From Pseudokineococcus marinus (lineage in GTDB: Bacteria > Actinomycetota > Actinomycetes > Actinomycetales > Quadrisphaeraceae): a stretch of DNA of 64,000 nt. The position numbers and the translations under genes are program-made. The stretch lies in NCBI RefSeq assembly GCF_037482405.1, contig NZ_JBBHZZ010000002.1:248001-312000 (forward strand). The letters are read 5' to 3'. Shown one piece after another: positions 1-8,746 of the stretch. Position 1 is the first letter of the stretch; each line of letters begins with the position of its first letter. Under the pieces are notes generated by a model. The model had not been told where the DNA came from. It saw nothing but the letters and a program-made list of their open reading frames with translations, and did no database searches.

Positions 1-372
1 GTACCCCACGGCCGTGAGCCAGAAGACGACGCCCGAGCCGCGCTCGACACGGTCGAGGACGTCGGCGCCCAGGCCGGGCCAGGGACGCACGACCCGGCGT
101 CGTGCCAGCGCCCGCACCGTGGCGGCGCCCACGACGAAGGCCAGCGCCGCCGCGGCGGCCAGCGCCGTCGTCGTCGGCCCGAGCACCTTCGGGGTGCGCC
201 ACAGCAGGCGGTAGGTGTCGTCGCTGAGGCTCGCCGCGTACCACAGCGAAGCGGGGACGATGAGGGCGACCGCCCCCACCGGCGAGACCCACCAGAGCCC
301 CCCGGGCAGGTGCGACCTCCCGGTCCCGGTGCGCTCCGGGGCCCGGCCAGTGCTCGCCGGGGCCTCAGGCAC
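1..372 (-). CDS. Membrane protein, probable polysaccharide (O-antigen type) polymerase, 3' end outside window
   Basis: Only the first 124 residues are present; the gene runs off the left edge. The GTG start at 372 overlaps the stop codon of the upstream glycosyltransferase, so the two are translationally coupled. After a polar Pro/Gly/Arg leader of about 25 residues there are hydrophobic segments at about 26-47 and 66-89 and a third beginning near 112. The loop SDDTYRLLWRTPK after the first segment resembles the N-terminus of actinobacterial O-antigen polymerase-type proteins. Position at the end of a polysaccharide operon (transferase, chain-length protein, glycosyltransferase) supports a Wzy-like role, but the diagnostic periplasmic loops are not in the window. 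A flippase or other multi-pass protein remains possible. Confidence 0.6.
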   Translation of the reverse strand, partial: MPEAPASTGRAPERTGTGRSHLPGGLWWVSPVGAVALIVPASLWYAASLSDDTYRLLWRTPKVLGPTTTALAAAAALAFVVGAATVRALARRRVVRPWPGLGADVLDRVERGSGVVFWLTAVGY

Positions 373-1318
373 CCGGGACCCCGGGACGGGCGCCCGCCCG
401 CGGCGCCGCGGTGCCGGCGACGGCGGCCCGCTCGCGCAGCGCGCGCGGCGGCCTGTCGACGAGGCCCGCCGCCAGTCCCCGCAGGTAGGCCGCGTCAGCG
501 CGGGCGACGACGGGGCGCCCCTGGGCGGTGCGCACGGCGACGCCCCCCACCTTGCGGGCGGCGTAGTACGCCAGCTGGGCGCGGGAGAGGCCGTGGAGGC
601 GCCACAGGTGCCCCATGCCGCACCCGTAGCTGAGCATCTTCGCGACGAAGCGCTCGTCCGGGGCCTCGCGAGGCTCCTCCTGGAGCACGACGAGGGCGGG
701 GTCGTAGCGGACCCGCCCGCCGGCCGCCAGGACCCGCAGCACGAGGTCGGACTCCTCCCCCGCGCCGTACCAGCCGAAGGAGCCGACCCCCATGGTCTCG
801 TCGAAGTGGCCGACCGCGTCCATGTGGTCCCGGGCGAAGAACATCGTCGACATGATCGAGGTGTGGAGGAAGTTGCGTCGGGTGACGGGCCCGGCCGCCG
901 CCTTCCACCGGAGCATCGAGGGACGCCCCTCCTCCGTCAGCTGGCGACCGGAGAGGCCGGCGAGGTCCGGGTCGTCGGCGAAGGCCTCGACGACGGCCCG
1001 CAGGGCGCCCTCGGGGTACCAGCAGTTGTCGTCGGGGAAGCCGACGACCGGGGCGGTCGCGAGGCCGAGCCCGGTGTTCCGCCCGTGGGAGGCGCCGCGA
1101 CCGGACGTCGTCCGCGCCGTGCGGACGAGCGGCGCGGGCGACGCCGGGGGCGCCAGCCGGTCGAGGACCGCGGCGCAGGCCTGGTCGGCGCTCTGGTCCA
1201 CGAGGACCAGCTCCACGCGGTCGGCCAGCTCCGAGGCGATCACCGAGCGCAGCAGCCGCTCGAACTCCTGCGGGCGCCCGACGGTCGTGACGACCAGCGA
1301 GAGGGCCGGCGCGGTCAC
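365..1318 (-). CDS. Glycosyltransferase family 2
   Basis: The protein has 317 residues. A GT-A fold start (SLVVTTVGRP, residues 7-16) is followed by an HGRNTGL motif near 78-84 and an acidic FPDDNCW motif near 94-100, which would bind the metal and nucleotide-sugar. No membrane segments are evident, so it probably works at the inner face of the membrane, adding a sugar to a lipid-linked intermediate. The start overlaps the stop of the Wzz-like gene by 4 bases (ATGA) and its stop overlaps the next gene, so it is in the middle of an operon. Donor and acceptor sugars cannot be read from sequence. Confidence 0.9.
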   Translation of the reverse strand: MTAPALSLVVTTVGRPQEFERLLRSVIASELADRVELVLVDQSADQACAAVLDRLAPPASPAPLVRTARTTSGRGASHGRNTGLGLATAPVVGFPDDNCWYPEGALRAVVEAFADDPDLAGLSGRQLTEEGRPSMLRWKAAAGPVTRRNFLHTSIMSTMFFARDHMDAVGHFDETMGVGSFGWYGAGEESDLVLRVLAAGGRVRYDPALVVLQEEPREAPDERFVAKMLSYGCGMGHLWRLHGLSRAQLAYYAARKVGGVAVRTAQGRPVVARADAAYLRGLAAGLVDRPPRALRERAAVAGTAAPRAGARPGVPGA

Positions 1319-2982
1319 CGCTCACCGCCGCTGCCGGCGCGCGCCCGGTCGTCGGCGCCGTCACGGAGGCCGAGGTCGGCGCCGGGCGTGGGCCGCTCCT
1401 GCTCCGAGGGCTGGTCGCGCGCGTCGCCGCCGGGGGTCGGCGCGCGGCCACCGGCGCGGTCGGCCGGGGCGGCGCCCGCCGTGCCGCCGTGGCGGGCGGA
1501 CCGCCGCCGGGGACCGGGGTCGGTGAGGACGACCGCCGGGGCCCGGCCGTCGCGCTCGAGCGCGCGCACGCCGACGGCCACGTCCTCGCGGGCGGTCAGC
1601 CCGAGGCCGACGACGAGGGCGACGGCGTCCACCTGGCTCGCCAGGCGGGAAGCGGCGCCGGAGCGCTCCAGGGGCGGGACGTCGAGGACGACGTCGTGCC
1701 CCGTCGCGCGCAGCGCGGCCACGAGGCCGCGGTCGACGAGGTGCTCGAGGTCGCTGGCCGATCCGCTGCCGGAGCCCGCGGTGACGACGAGGAGGTCCTC
1801 GACGCCGGTGCGCTGGGCCACGGCCAGGACCTCCTCCGGCGCCACGGGTGCCCGGCCGCCTGCGGGCAGGTCGAGCAGGCCGGCGGCGCCCCGGTCCACG
1901 CCGAGGAGGTGGGACCCCGCCGAGGTGGCGCCGTCGGCGGCGACGGCGTCAGCGGCGCACACGAGGAGGACGGGCGCGCGGCGGGCCAGGGCGGCCGCGT
2001 GGTGGGCGGCGACGGTGCTCGTCCCCGCACCGTCCCCCGCGCCGACGACGGCGAGCACGAAGGCGGCCTCGCCCCGCCCTGCCACCAGCTGGGCGGACTG
2101 GCGGGCGGCCGCACCGGCGAGCGGGGACGCCGAGCCGACGGCGAGGTCGCCGCCGGAGGAGCGCGGCAGCCGAGGGGCGAGGACGCCACCGACCCCGGCG
2201 AGGTCCGAGGCGTCCTGCACGGTCGTGGAGCGCCGGCGCCAGAGGACGGCCGCGCCGGCGCCGGCCAGCGCGCCGAGCAGCCCGCCGAGGACGGCGCCGA
2301 GGACTCCCGCGGGGACGCCGTCGGGCTCGACGAGGACAGGGGGCTGGATCACCGTCGCCCCCTGGTCCGCCGACTGCCGGGCCAGGGCGACGCTGCTCGC
2401 GAGCGTGAGGAGGTTCTCGTAGCGCCCCTGCAGCGCCGTCACCTGGCCGCCGTTCGGCGGCAGGACGGCGCCGTCGGAGGCGCTGGCGATCTGCTGGAGC
2501 ACGACGTCGAGCTCGGACTGCACCGCCTGCGCCTGCGCGTCGAGCCGGTCGGCGGCCTGCTGCGTGCGCCGGTCGACGTAGCTGGAGGACGCCGCCTCCG
2601 CGGCCGCCAGGGCGGTGTCCGGCGAGCCGGCCGTCGCCGACAGCTGGACGACGTTCGACTGGTTGACGCGCGTCGCCTCGAGGTCGACGTCCTCGCCGCC
2701 GGAGGCCGCCTCGACCGCCGAGGTGAAGCGGTCGCTGCCGAGGTACACCAGCTCCGTCTGGAGGAAGGCGTCCGAGACGTCGACGGCCGGGTCGAGCGTG
2801 GCGTCCGCGTTGGCGCTGACCGAGCTGTCGGGCTGCAGCGCCAGCAGGACCGTCGCCGTGCTGCTCGTCGGTCGCGTGGCGCCCAGCACGCCGCCCACCA
2901 CCGCGCCCAGGAGGGCGCCGACGAGGACGAGCGCGAGCGCCACGAGCGGGGCCCCGGGTCGGGGGGCGGACGGTCGGCGCAC
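1315..2982 (-). CDS. Wzz/chain-length-determinant protein fused to a degenerate P-loop domain
   Basis: The protein has 555 residues. A transmembrane helix at about 11-35 and a second at about 224-248 bracket an extracytoplasmic region with a helical, coiled-coil-like stretch at about 125-180, the usual Wzz layout. The cytoplasmic part resembles the ATPase domain of BY-kinases (CapB/Wzc), but the nucleotide loop reads GAGDGAGTST (314-323) and lacks the invariant lysine. The C-terminal tail (about 480-555) is disordered and has no tyrosine cluster. I infer a chain-length regulator that is not an active tyrosine kinase. The GTG start has a GGAAGG ribosome-binding site, and the stop overlaps the glycosyltransferase start. 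Confidence 0.8.
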   Translation of the reverse strand: MRRPSAPRPGAPLVALALVLVGALLGAVVGGVLGATRPTSSTATVLLALQPDSSVSANADATLDPAVDVSDAFLQTELVYLGSDRFTSAVEAASGGEDVDLEATRVNQSNVVQLSATAGSPDTALAAAEAASSSYVDRRTQQAADRLDAQAQAVQSELDVVLQQIASASDGAVLPPNGGQVTALQGRYENLLTLASSVALARQSADQGATVIQPPVLVEPDGVPAGVLGAVLGGLLGALAGAGAAVLWRRRSTTVQDASDLAGVGGVLAPRLPRSSGGDLAVGSASPLAGAAARQSAQLVAGRGEAAFVLAVVGAGDGAGTSTVAAHHAAALARRAPVLLVCAADAVAADGATSAGSHLLGVDRGAAGLLDLPAGGRAPVAPEEVLAVAQRTGVEDLLVVTAGSGSGSASDLEHLVDRGLVAALRATGHDVVLDVPPLERSGAASRLASQVDAVALVVGLGLTAREDVAVGVRALERDGRAPAVVLTDPGPRRRSARHGGTAGAAPADRAGGRAPTPGGDARDQPSEQERPTPGADLGLRDGADDRARAGSGGER

Positions 2983-3202
2983 GGGTGGGTCCTTCCGGTG
3001 GAGGTGCCCGTCGTCCGTCGGGACGGCGGGCCTGGGGGTACGGGCTGGTCGTGGTGCGGGGAGGAGGTGCGCCGGCGGGCCCGCGGCTCGCAGCTCGCCG
3101 CTGGCAGGGTAGACGGGGAGCCGGCGCGCTGACCGCCCCGCGGGAGGGCGGACGGGGCGGTGACGCCCGGTCGGCCCAGCGCGGGCGGGGCGTCCGCCCG
3201 GC

Positions 3203-4396
3203 TCAGCCGGAGGTGGGGTCGACGTCGTCGCCGTCGAGGGTCCAGCCGCGGACGACGAGGCCCTCCGCGGCCGGGGCCGACAGCAGGTCGGCGGGCCCGC
3301 CCTCGAGCCGGAGGTCCACGAGCTCGACGCCGGTCACCGGCTGGTCGCCGATGACGCCGACCTGCCGGCTCGCGGTGGACCGGGTGCCGCGGACGGCGAG
3401 GTCGCGCACCTCCACCGCAGTCAGGTCCGCCTCGTCGCTGCCGTCGAAGAGCAGGACCGCCCCGTGGTCGATGTCCGCGTCGGTGTTCGCGTCGACCACC
3501 TGGCCCCCGTCGACGACGACGTCGCTGGTGGACGTCGTGAAGTACGGGTCTCCCTCGGTCGCGACGTAGACGCCGGCCGCGCCGGTGCCCGCGACGTCGA
3601 CGTCGGTGATGACCACGTCCTCGCCCCCGACGACGGAGACCCCGCGGGCCGCCGAGCCCCGCACGACCGGGGACTCGATCCGCACGTCACGGCTGGGCGC
3701 CCCGTCCTGGGCGTAGGAGACGACGGCGACGCCGTCGTCCCCGGTGTCCTGCGTCGAGGCGTCCACGACGCGCCCGTCGGAGGAGCCCTGGGTGATGTGG
3801 ACGCCGTCCGCGCGCGTGTCCTCCACGCGCACGCCGTCGAGGAGGAAGCCGGTGGAGCCGCCGGCGACGAAGACGCCCGCCGCGGCGGACCCCCGCACCG
3901 TCACGTCGTGGACCTCGACCCCGCTGGTGCCCCGCAGCAGGAGCCGCTGCTGGTCCTCGCTCGACCAGCGCCGCGTCGTGCCGGGCGTGGACAGGACGAG
4001 GTCCCGCAGCACGACGTCGTCGGACTCCACGCGGAAGGACGAGCGCTCCTCGTCCGTCGCCACCAGCTCGGCGCGCCCGCGCACCTCGACGTCGTCGACC
4101 GCCAGGACGAGCACGTCGGAGGTGGCGTAGGTGGCGCCGTCCGCCAGCCGCAGCTGCTGGCCGGGTCGCAGCGCGTCCATCGCCTCCTGCAGCGCCGCCG
4201 TGTCGTCGGCGCGGCCGTCCCCGACCGCACCGAAGTCCTCCGGCCGCAGGACCTCCGGCCGGGTCAGCACCCAGGCCAGCGCCCCCGCCACCACGAGGAC
4301 CGCGACGAGCGCGGCGCCCGCGACGACGACCCCCCGGCGCCCGGCCGGGCGTCCCCCGCCCGGGGCGGTCGGCGGTGCCGCTGCGGCCGTGCTCAC
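3203..4396 (-). CDS. Membrane-anchored right-handed beta-helix (pectate-lyase-like) protein
   Basis: The protein has 397 residues from a GTG whose first bases overlap the stop of the upstream sugar transferase (GTGA). A single transmembrane helix at about 22-44 serves as a signal anchor. It is followed by EDFGAVGDGRADDTAA (53-68), the entry motif of the Pectate_lyase_3 superfamily, and then many short turns rich in Gly, Val and Asp typical of a parallel beta helix. In polysaccharide operons such proteins act outside the cell as lyases, hydrolases or epimerases on the polymer. The exact activity is unknown. A 220-bp spacer separates it from the Wzz-like gene, so a second promoter there is possible. 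Confidence 0.8.
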   Translation of the reverse strand: MSTAAAAPPTAPGGGRPAGRRGVVVAGAALVAVLVVAGALAWVLTRPEVLRPEDFGAVGDGRADDTAALQEAMDALRPGQQLRLADGATYATSDVLVLAVDDVEVRGRAELVATDEERSSFRVESDDVVLRDLVLSTPGTTRRWSSEDQQRLLLRGTSGVEVHDVTVRGSAAAGVFVAGGSTGFLLDGVRVEDTRADGVHITQGSSDGRVVDASTQDTGDDGVAVVSYAQDGAPSRDVRIESPVVRGSAARGVSVVGGEDVVITDVDVAGTGAAGVYVATEGDPYFTTSTSDVVVDGGQVVDANTDADIDHGAVLLFDGSDEADLTAVEVRDLAVRGTRSTASRQVGVIGDQPVTGVELVDLRLEGGPADLLSAPAAEGLVVRGWTLDGDDVDPTSG

Positions 4397-5955
4397 CCGC
4401 CACCGCCGCGGAGCACCTCGCGGAGGGTGAGCAGGATGATCTTCGCGTCCAGCCAGAGCGACCAGTTGGCGATGTAGTAGTTGTCGTAGCGCGCCCGGTC
4501 CTGGATGGAGGTGTCCCCCCGCAACCCGTTGACCTGCGACCAGCCGGTGAGGCCCACGGGCACGCGGTGACGAGCCCAGTAGCGGTCGTGGTCGCGCGTG
4601 AACTGCTCCACGAAGACCGGCCGCTCGGGCCGCGGGCCGACGAGGCTCATGTCCCCGCGCAGGATGTTGAAGAGCTGGGGCAGCTCGTCCAGGGACGTCT
4701 TGCGCAGGAAGCGGCCGATGGGGCTGAGCCGCGAGTCCTGGGCGATGTTCCAGTTCGTGGCGCTCTCCTCCTCGGTCGCCGGCCGCATGGAGCGGAACTT
4801 CAGGACCGTGATGGGGCGCGACCACAGGCCCACGCGCTCCTGGCGGAAGAGGACGGGCAAGCCCGAGTCGACGACGACCGCGAGGGCCACGAGCGCGAGG
4901 ACCGGGGCGAGCAGGACGACCGCGACCGCCGCCGCCGTCCGGTCGACGAGGGTCTTGACCACCCACGCCGGCGAGGACATGACGTCGGTCCGCAGCCGGA
5001 CCAGCGGCGTCCCGCGCAGGCTCTCGACGTCGGGCCCGTCGTGCGTCAGCTCGAACAGACGAGGCACGACGAGCACCTCGCACCCGTGCGAGGCGGCGAC
5101 GATCACGCTGTCGACGACCTCGGCCTCGGGCTGGGCGCTGTAGGCGACCACCACCGTCTCGACCCGGTGCTGGTCGAGCACCTCGTGCAGGCGCGACTCG
5201 TCCTCGAGGAGGACGGGCACCTCGCGCTGGTCACCGCGGGCCCCGCTGTGGCCGTCGATGAAGCCGACGGGCTCGAGGCCCTGCTCGGGGTGGCGACGCA
5301 TCGCGGCCACCAGGTCGCGCCCCACCGCGCCCGCGCCGAGGACGAGCGTGCGTCGCCGCGCCGACGGGTCGCGCCGCAGCCGGCGGCGCAGGCCGGCGTA
5401 GAGCACGACGCGGACGAGCGAGCTGAGGACGAGGAAGAGCGCGAGGAAGAGGGTCGTCGGCGCGAGCAGCTGGCTGCTGCCCCACAGGACCACCGACAGG
5501 CTCGCCACCCCGAGCGTGAGGACCGTGCTCTGGACGACCCGCGGCATCTCGTCGAGCACGCTGAGGCCGAGTCGACGGCGGTAGAGGCCCAGGGTCGTCC
5601 GGGCGAAGAGCAGCAGCGCCGCGGTGAGCACGACCATGAGGCTGTGGAGCTCGACGACGGCGCCGGCGGCCACGACCACGAGGAGGTCGGCGACGACGGC
5701 GACGACGACGCGGCGGTCGAGGCCCTGACGGCGGCGCGAGCCGGTGGCCGCTGCGGCCGCCAGCACGCCTTCGGCGTCCGGGAAGCGGCTCCCGCCCGCG
5801 GGCGGGCGTCCCGCGGCGCGCTCGGCGACGGTCGCCAGGCGGGCGGCCGCGCGCGTGAGGGGGGCCGGGACGCCCTCGTGCGGGGCGGAGGACGACCCGT
5901 GGTGCGCCGGTCGGCTCGGCGTCCTCGTGCTCGTGGTGCTCGTGGCCTCGGCCAT
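4393..5955 (-). CDS. Polyprenyl-phosphate sugar phosphotransferase (exopolysaccharide initiating transferase)
   Basis: The protein has 520 residues from ATG 5955, preceded by GGAGGG; the frame is open upstream, but the earlier starts lack a ribosome-binding site. Layout: a polar N-terminus, four or five hydrophobic segments (about 75-220), a Rossmann-like CoA-binding segment (VLGAGAVGRDL), then a C-terminal bacterial sugar transferase domain with KFRSMRP and the catalytic DE pair in SLDELPQLF followed by GDMSLVGPRPE. It transfers a sugar-1-phosphate to undecaprenyl phosphate at the inner membrane, the first step of repeat-unit synthesis (WbaP/CpsE type). It is the first gene of the minus-strand polysaccharide operon. 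Confidence 0.93.
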   Translation of the reverse strand: MAEATSTTSTRTPSRPAHHGSSSAPHEGVPAPLTRAAARLATVAERAAGRPPAGGSRFPDAEGVLAAAAATGSRRRQGLDRRVVVAVVADLLVVVAAGAVVELHSLMVVLTAALLLFARTTLGLYRRRLGLSVLDEMPRVVQSTVLTLGVASLSVVLWGSSQLLAPTTLFLALFLVLSSLVRVVLYAGLRRRLRRDPSARRRTLVLGAGAVGRDLVAAMRRHPEQGLEPVGFIDGHSGARGDQREVPVLLEDESRLHEVLDQHRVETVVVAYSAQPEAEVVDSVIVAASHGCEVLVVPRLFELTHDGPDVESLRGTPLVRLRTDVMSSPAWVVKTLVDRTAAAVAVVLLAPVLALVALAVVVDSGLPVLFRQERVGLWSRPITVLKFRSMRPATEEESATNWNIAQDSRLSPIGRFLRKTSLDELPQLFNILRGDMSLVGPRPERPVFVEQFTRDHDRYWARHRVPVGLTGWSQVNGLRGDTSIQDRARYDNYYIANWSLWLDAKIILLTLREVLRGGGG

Positions 5956-6310
5956 GGCGGCAGGACCCTCCGTGGGAGACGTGCTGGGTGTGGGCGGCTC
6001 CGTCGACGCCACGAGATGACTGATGGTGACATGGGCGCGCCGGGCGTACCGGCGGATGAGCGAGTTCCACCCCGTTCGGGTCATCGACGGCGCCCCCCGG
6101 ACCTCTGCGCTCGCCCGTCGCTCACTGACCGTGCCCGACGGACGTCTGATGGTCACAACTGCGTCTCGTTCGGAGCAGCGCACCGGGTGGTTTGGGGCAC
6201 TCGCGGACCATCTCCTGGACGTGTGGTGCGAGCGGCGTCACCCGAGTGAGCGGTGGACCCCCGGACGCCGTCGACGACGGCGACCGGACGCCGCTGCCGC
6301 ACCGAGGCCG
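5956..6310. promoter_or_regulatory. Upstream region of the polysaccharide operon with a repeated 14-bp motif
   Basis: This 355-bp spacer holds no convincing gene and is visibly richer in A/T between about 6010 and 6200 than its surroundings. It must carry the promoter for the minus-strand polysaccharide operon. Two copies of a 14-base motif, GACTGATGGTGACA (6018-6031) and GTCTGATGGTCACA (6144-6157), match at 12 of 14 positions and are spaced 126 bp apart in the same orientation. They could be paired binding sites for a regulator; no regulator is identifiable. Confidence 0.35.
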
Positions 6311-7210
6311 TCAGAAGAGGACGGTCGCCAGGGTCCCGGCGCGGGAGAAGCCGGCGCGGCGGTAGGCCGCGACGGCCGCGGTGTTGAAGTCGTTGACGTA
6401 CAGGCTCACCGCCACCGGCGAGGCCTCACGGGCGAGGGCGACGACGGCGGCGGTGCCCGGCGCCGCCAGGCCCTGCCCGCGCAGGGCCGGGTCGACGTAC
6501 ACGCCCTGCACCTGCACGGCGCGCGACGAGACCGCGCCGAGCTCGGCCTTGAAGGCCGTGCGCACGCGCCCAGGCCCCGGCAGCGGCGCCCCCGGCCCCA
6601 CCGGCCGCAGCTCCGCGCCCTCGCCGGCGTCCAGCCGCAGGAAGGAGCGCCCGGCGGCCACGAGCTCGGCGACCCGCGCCCGGTAGGCCCGGCCGCCGTC
6701 CCACGCGACCGGCGAGTAGCCGACCTCCTCGGTGAACATCGCCACGCAGGCCGGGACGAGGACGTCGAGGTCGTCAGAGCCCGAGCGCCGCACCAGCGGG
6801 TCGGGCGCGACGGCGGGCGGCCCGTCGAGCACGAGCAGCGGCTGGCAGCGCCGGACCTCCCGCGCGCGCCCCCAGGACGGCGCCAGCCGCTCCCACAGCC
6901 CGAGCGCCGCGTCCGCGGGACCGACGATCGACGAGCACCGTCGCCCCTGCTGGCGGGCGCGAGCGGCGAAGGCGTCGACGGCGCGCTCGTCGGCCTCGAC
7001 CGGGACGAGGTTGGCGCCCGACCAGCAGGCCGCCTCGAGCCGTCCGGGCGGGCCGAGGCCCCAGACCTCCCCGCCGAGGCGCCGCGGGGAGAGCCCCGCC
7101 GCCTCGACGCGCCCCGCGACGAAGACGTTGGCCACCGGGTCGCGGTCGCACAGCTCGAGCAGCTCGTCCCGGTCGGCGTCGTCGAGCACCCTCGCCCCGG
7201 TCCGCAGCAC
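6311..7210 (-). CDS. GNAT N-acetyltransferase with DUF4081-type N-terminal domain
   Basis: The protein has 299 residues from GTG 7210, preceded by a GGTGGGA element; an ATG-equivalent 20 codons upstream is open but adds only low-complexity sequence. The N-terminal part begins RVLDDADRDELLELCDRDPVANVFVAGRV, shown here by its key residues D-P-V-A-N-V-F, typical of the DUF4081 domain often found near ispG in actinobacteria. The C-terminal half is a GNAT fold with the acetyl-CoA loop VDPALRGQGLA and a final YRRAGF. The substrate is unknown. It lies 121 bp downstream of the S33 hydrolase on the same strand. Confidence 0.85.
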   Translation of the reverse strand: MLRTGARVLDDADRDELLELCDRDPVANVFVAGRVEAAGLSPRRLGGEVWGLGPPGRLEAACWSGANLVPVEADERAVDAFAARARQQGRRCSSIVGPADAALGLWERLAPSWGRAREVRRCQPLLVLDGPPAVAPDPLVRRSGSDDLDVLVPACVAMFTEEVGYSPVAWDGGRAYRARVAELVAAGRSFLRLDAGEGAELRPVGPGAPLPGPGRVRTAFKAELGAVSSRAVQVQGVYVDPALRGQGLAAPGTAAVVALAREASPVAVSLYVNDFNTAAVAAYRRAGFSRAGTLATVLF

Positions 7211-7331
7211 GGCCTCATCCCACCACCTCGCCGGGGCCCGCGCAGGACACCCGGGCGGGACGCGCAGCACGTCGGGACGCGCACGGGGCGGAGCGCCGGA
7301 CGCGCAGCGCCGGTCGCGGTCGGCGCGGACC

Positions 7332-8744
7332 TCAGGCCAGCGGGCCCCCGCGCTCGGCCACGGACGCCAGCAGCCGGTCGAGCACGGCGCCGCCGCTGGC
7401 GCGCAGGCCGTCGTGCTGCCACTCGTTGGTGACCCAGACGTCGCACCGCCCGAGCGCCCGGGCGGTGGCCAGGGAGATGTCCACGTCGACGTAGAGGTCG
7501 TCGTGGTAGGCCAGCGCCGCCACCGGCACGTCGTTCGCGGCCAGCACCTCGGGCTCGTAGAGCGGGCCCCAGTCGTCGGCCGCGTGGAGCAGCTCGGTCG
7601 CGCCGCGGAAGGGCCGCAGCGCCGCCGTCTCCTCCAGCTGCCACGGGTAGGTCATCTCCCCCAGCAGCCCGAGGTGGCGCGCGGACGGCTCCAGCTCGGG
7701 CGGCAGCAGCCGCTGCGCCGCCCACGCCGTCGGCCCCTGGCCCAGCAGCGGCCCCTGCGCGTAGATCGACTCGTGCAGCACGACGTACAGGGGTCCGTCG
7801 GCGTGGCTCGTGCGCTCCTCGACGGCCGCGAGGAACGACGGCGCCAGCGGCCCGTCGGGCGCCGACCCGTGCCCGTCGTGGGAGGGCCCGTCGCGGAACG
7901 CCTCGTCGAGCAGCCAGTGGAGGTCGTCCGACCCGTCCCCGCGCCCGAGCGCGATGCCGAGCGACTGCAGGCGGCGCGTGGTCAGCCGGTCTCCCGACGG
8001 CAGGCGCACGTCCTCGGCGTCCAGCCGGTCGGCGAGCGCGTCGAGCAGGCCCGCGTCCCCGGGGAAGCGGGCCAGGTGGCGCGCGTTCCGGTCGAGCACC
8101 CGGGGGTAGGTGGCCGCGTAGACGTCGTCCGCGGTCGCCGTCAGCCCCGCCAGGCCCCCCGTGACGTAGCAGGCGGCGAGGCCGTGCGACGCCCGCGAGA
8201 GGTAGGTCAGCGTGACGAAGCCGCCGTAGCTCTGGCCCAGGCTCTCCCAGCGCCGGCCGCCGTAGACGGCGTGGCGCACGTGCTCGGCGTCGGCGACGAC
8301 GGCGTCGGCCCGGTGGTGGCGCAGGTGCTCGGCGAGCGCGGCGTCGCCCTCGGGCGTGCCCGCGCCGAGCTCGGCCGCCCGCGAGGCGTCGACGCGCGTG
8401 CTGCGGCCGGTCCCCCGCTGGTCGAGCAGGACGACGCGGTGCGTCCGCGTCGCGCGCGCCAGCCACCCCTGGCCGGGCACGGGCCGCGGGCTCTTGCCCC
8501 CGGGGCCACCCTGCAGGAAGAGCAGCAGCGGCAGGTCCTCGCCCTCGCGGCGGACGTCGACGACCTCGCGGGCCAGCACCTGCAGCGTCGGACCCGGGTC
8601 GGCGGCGGGCACGGGCCCCGACGCCGGGACCGGCCGGCCGGGGCCGCCCCGCTCCCCCAGGTCCCACCGCAGCGGCACGTCGACGACGTGGTCGGTGACG
8701 GCGAGGCCCCGCAGGAGGGTCCGCGTGGACGAGCGCAGCGGCAC
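7332..8744 (-). CDS. Alpha/beta hydrolase, proline iminopeptidase-like (S33 family)
   Basis: The protein has 470 residues from a GTG lying 2 bases after the ispG stop, so it is probably translated by coupling to ispG. The oxyanion motif LQGGPGGKSP is followed by the nucleophile elbow GQSYGG and a C-terminal histidine in TNEWQHDGLR, all features of the prolyl aminopeptidase branch of S33. The length is somewhat above that of the smallest family members because of an all-alpha cap. There is no signal peptide, so it is a cytosolic peptidase or related hydrolase. The substrate (an N-terminal proline or an ester/amide) cannot be decided. Confidence 0.85.
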   Translation of the reverse strand: MPLRSSTRTLLRGLAVTDHVVDVPLRWDLGERGGPGRPVPASGPVPAADPGPTLQVLAREVVDVRREGEDLPLLLFLQGGPGGKSPRPVPGQGWLARATRTHRVVLLDQRGTGRSTRVDASRAAELGAGTPEGDAALAEHLRHHRADAVVADAEHVRHAVYGGRRWESLGQSYGGFVTLTYLSRASHGLAACYVTGGLAGLTATADDVYAATYPRVLDRNARHLARFPGDAGLLDALADRLDAEDVRLPSGDRLTTRRLQSLGIALGRGDGSDDLHWLLDEAFRDGPSHDGHGSAPDGPLAPSFLAAVEERTSHADGPLYVVLHESIYAQGPLLGQGPTAWAAQRLLPPELEPSARHLGLLGEMTYPWQLEETAALRPFRGATELLHAADDWGPLYEPEVLAANDVPVAALAYHDDLYVDVDISLATARALGRCDVWVTNEWQHDGLRASGGAVLDRLLASVAERGGPLA

Positions 8745-8746
8745 GC

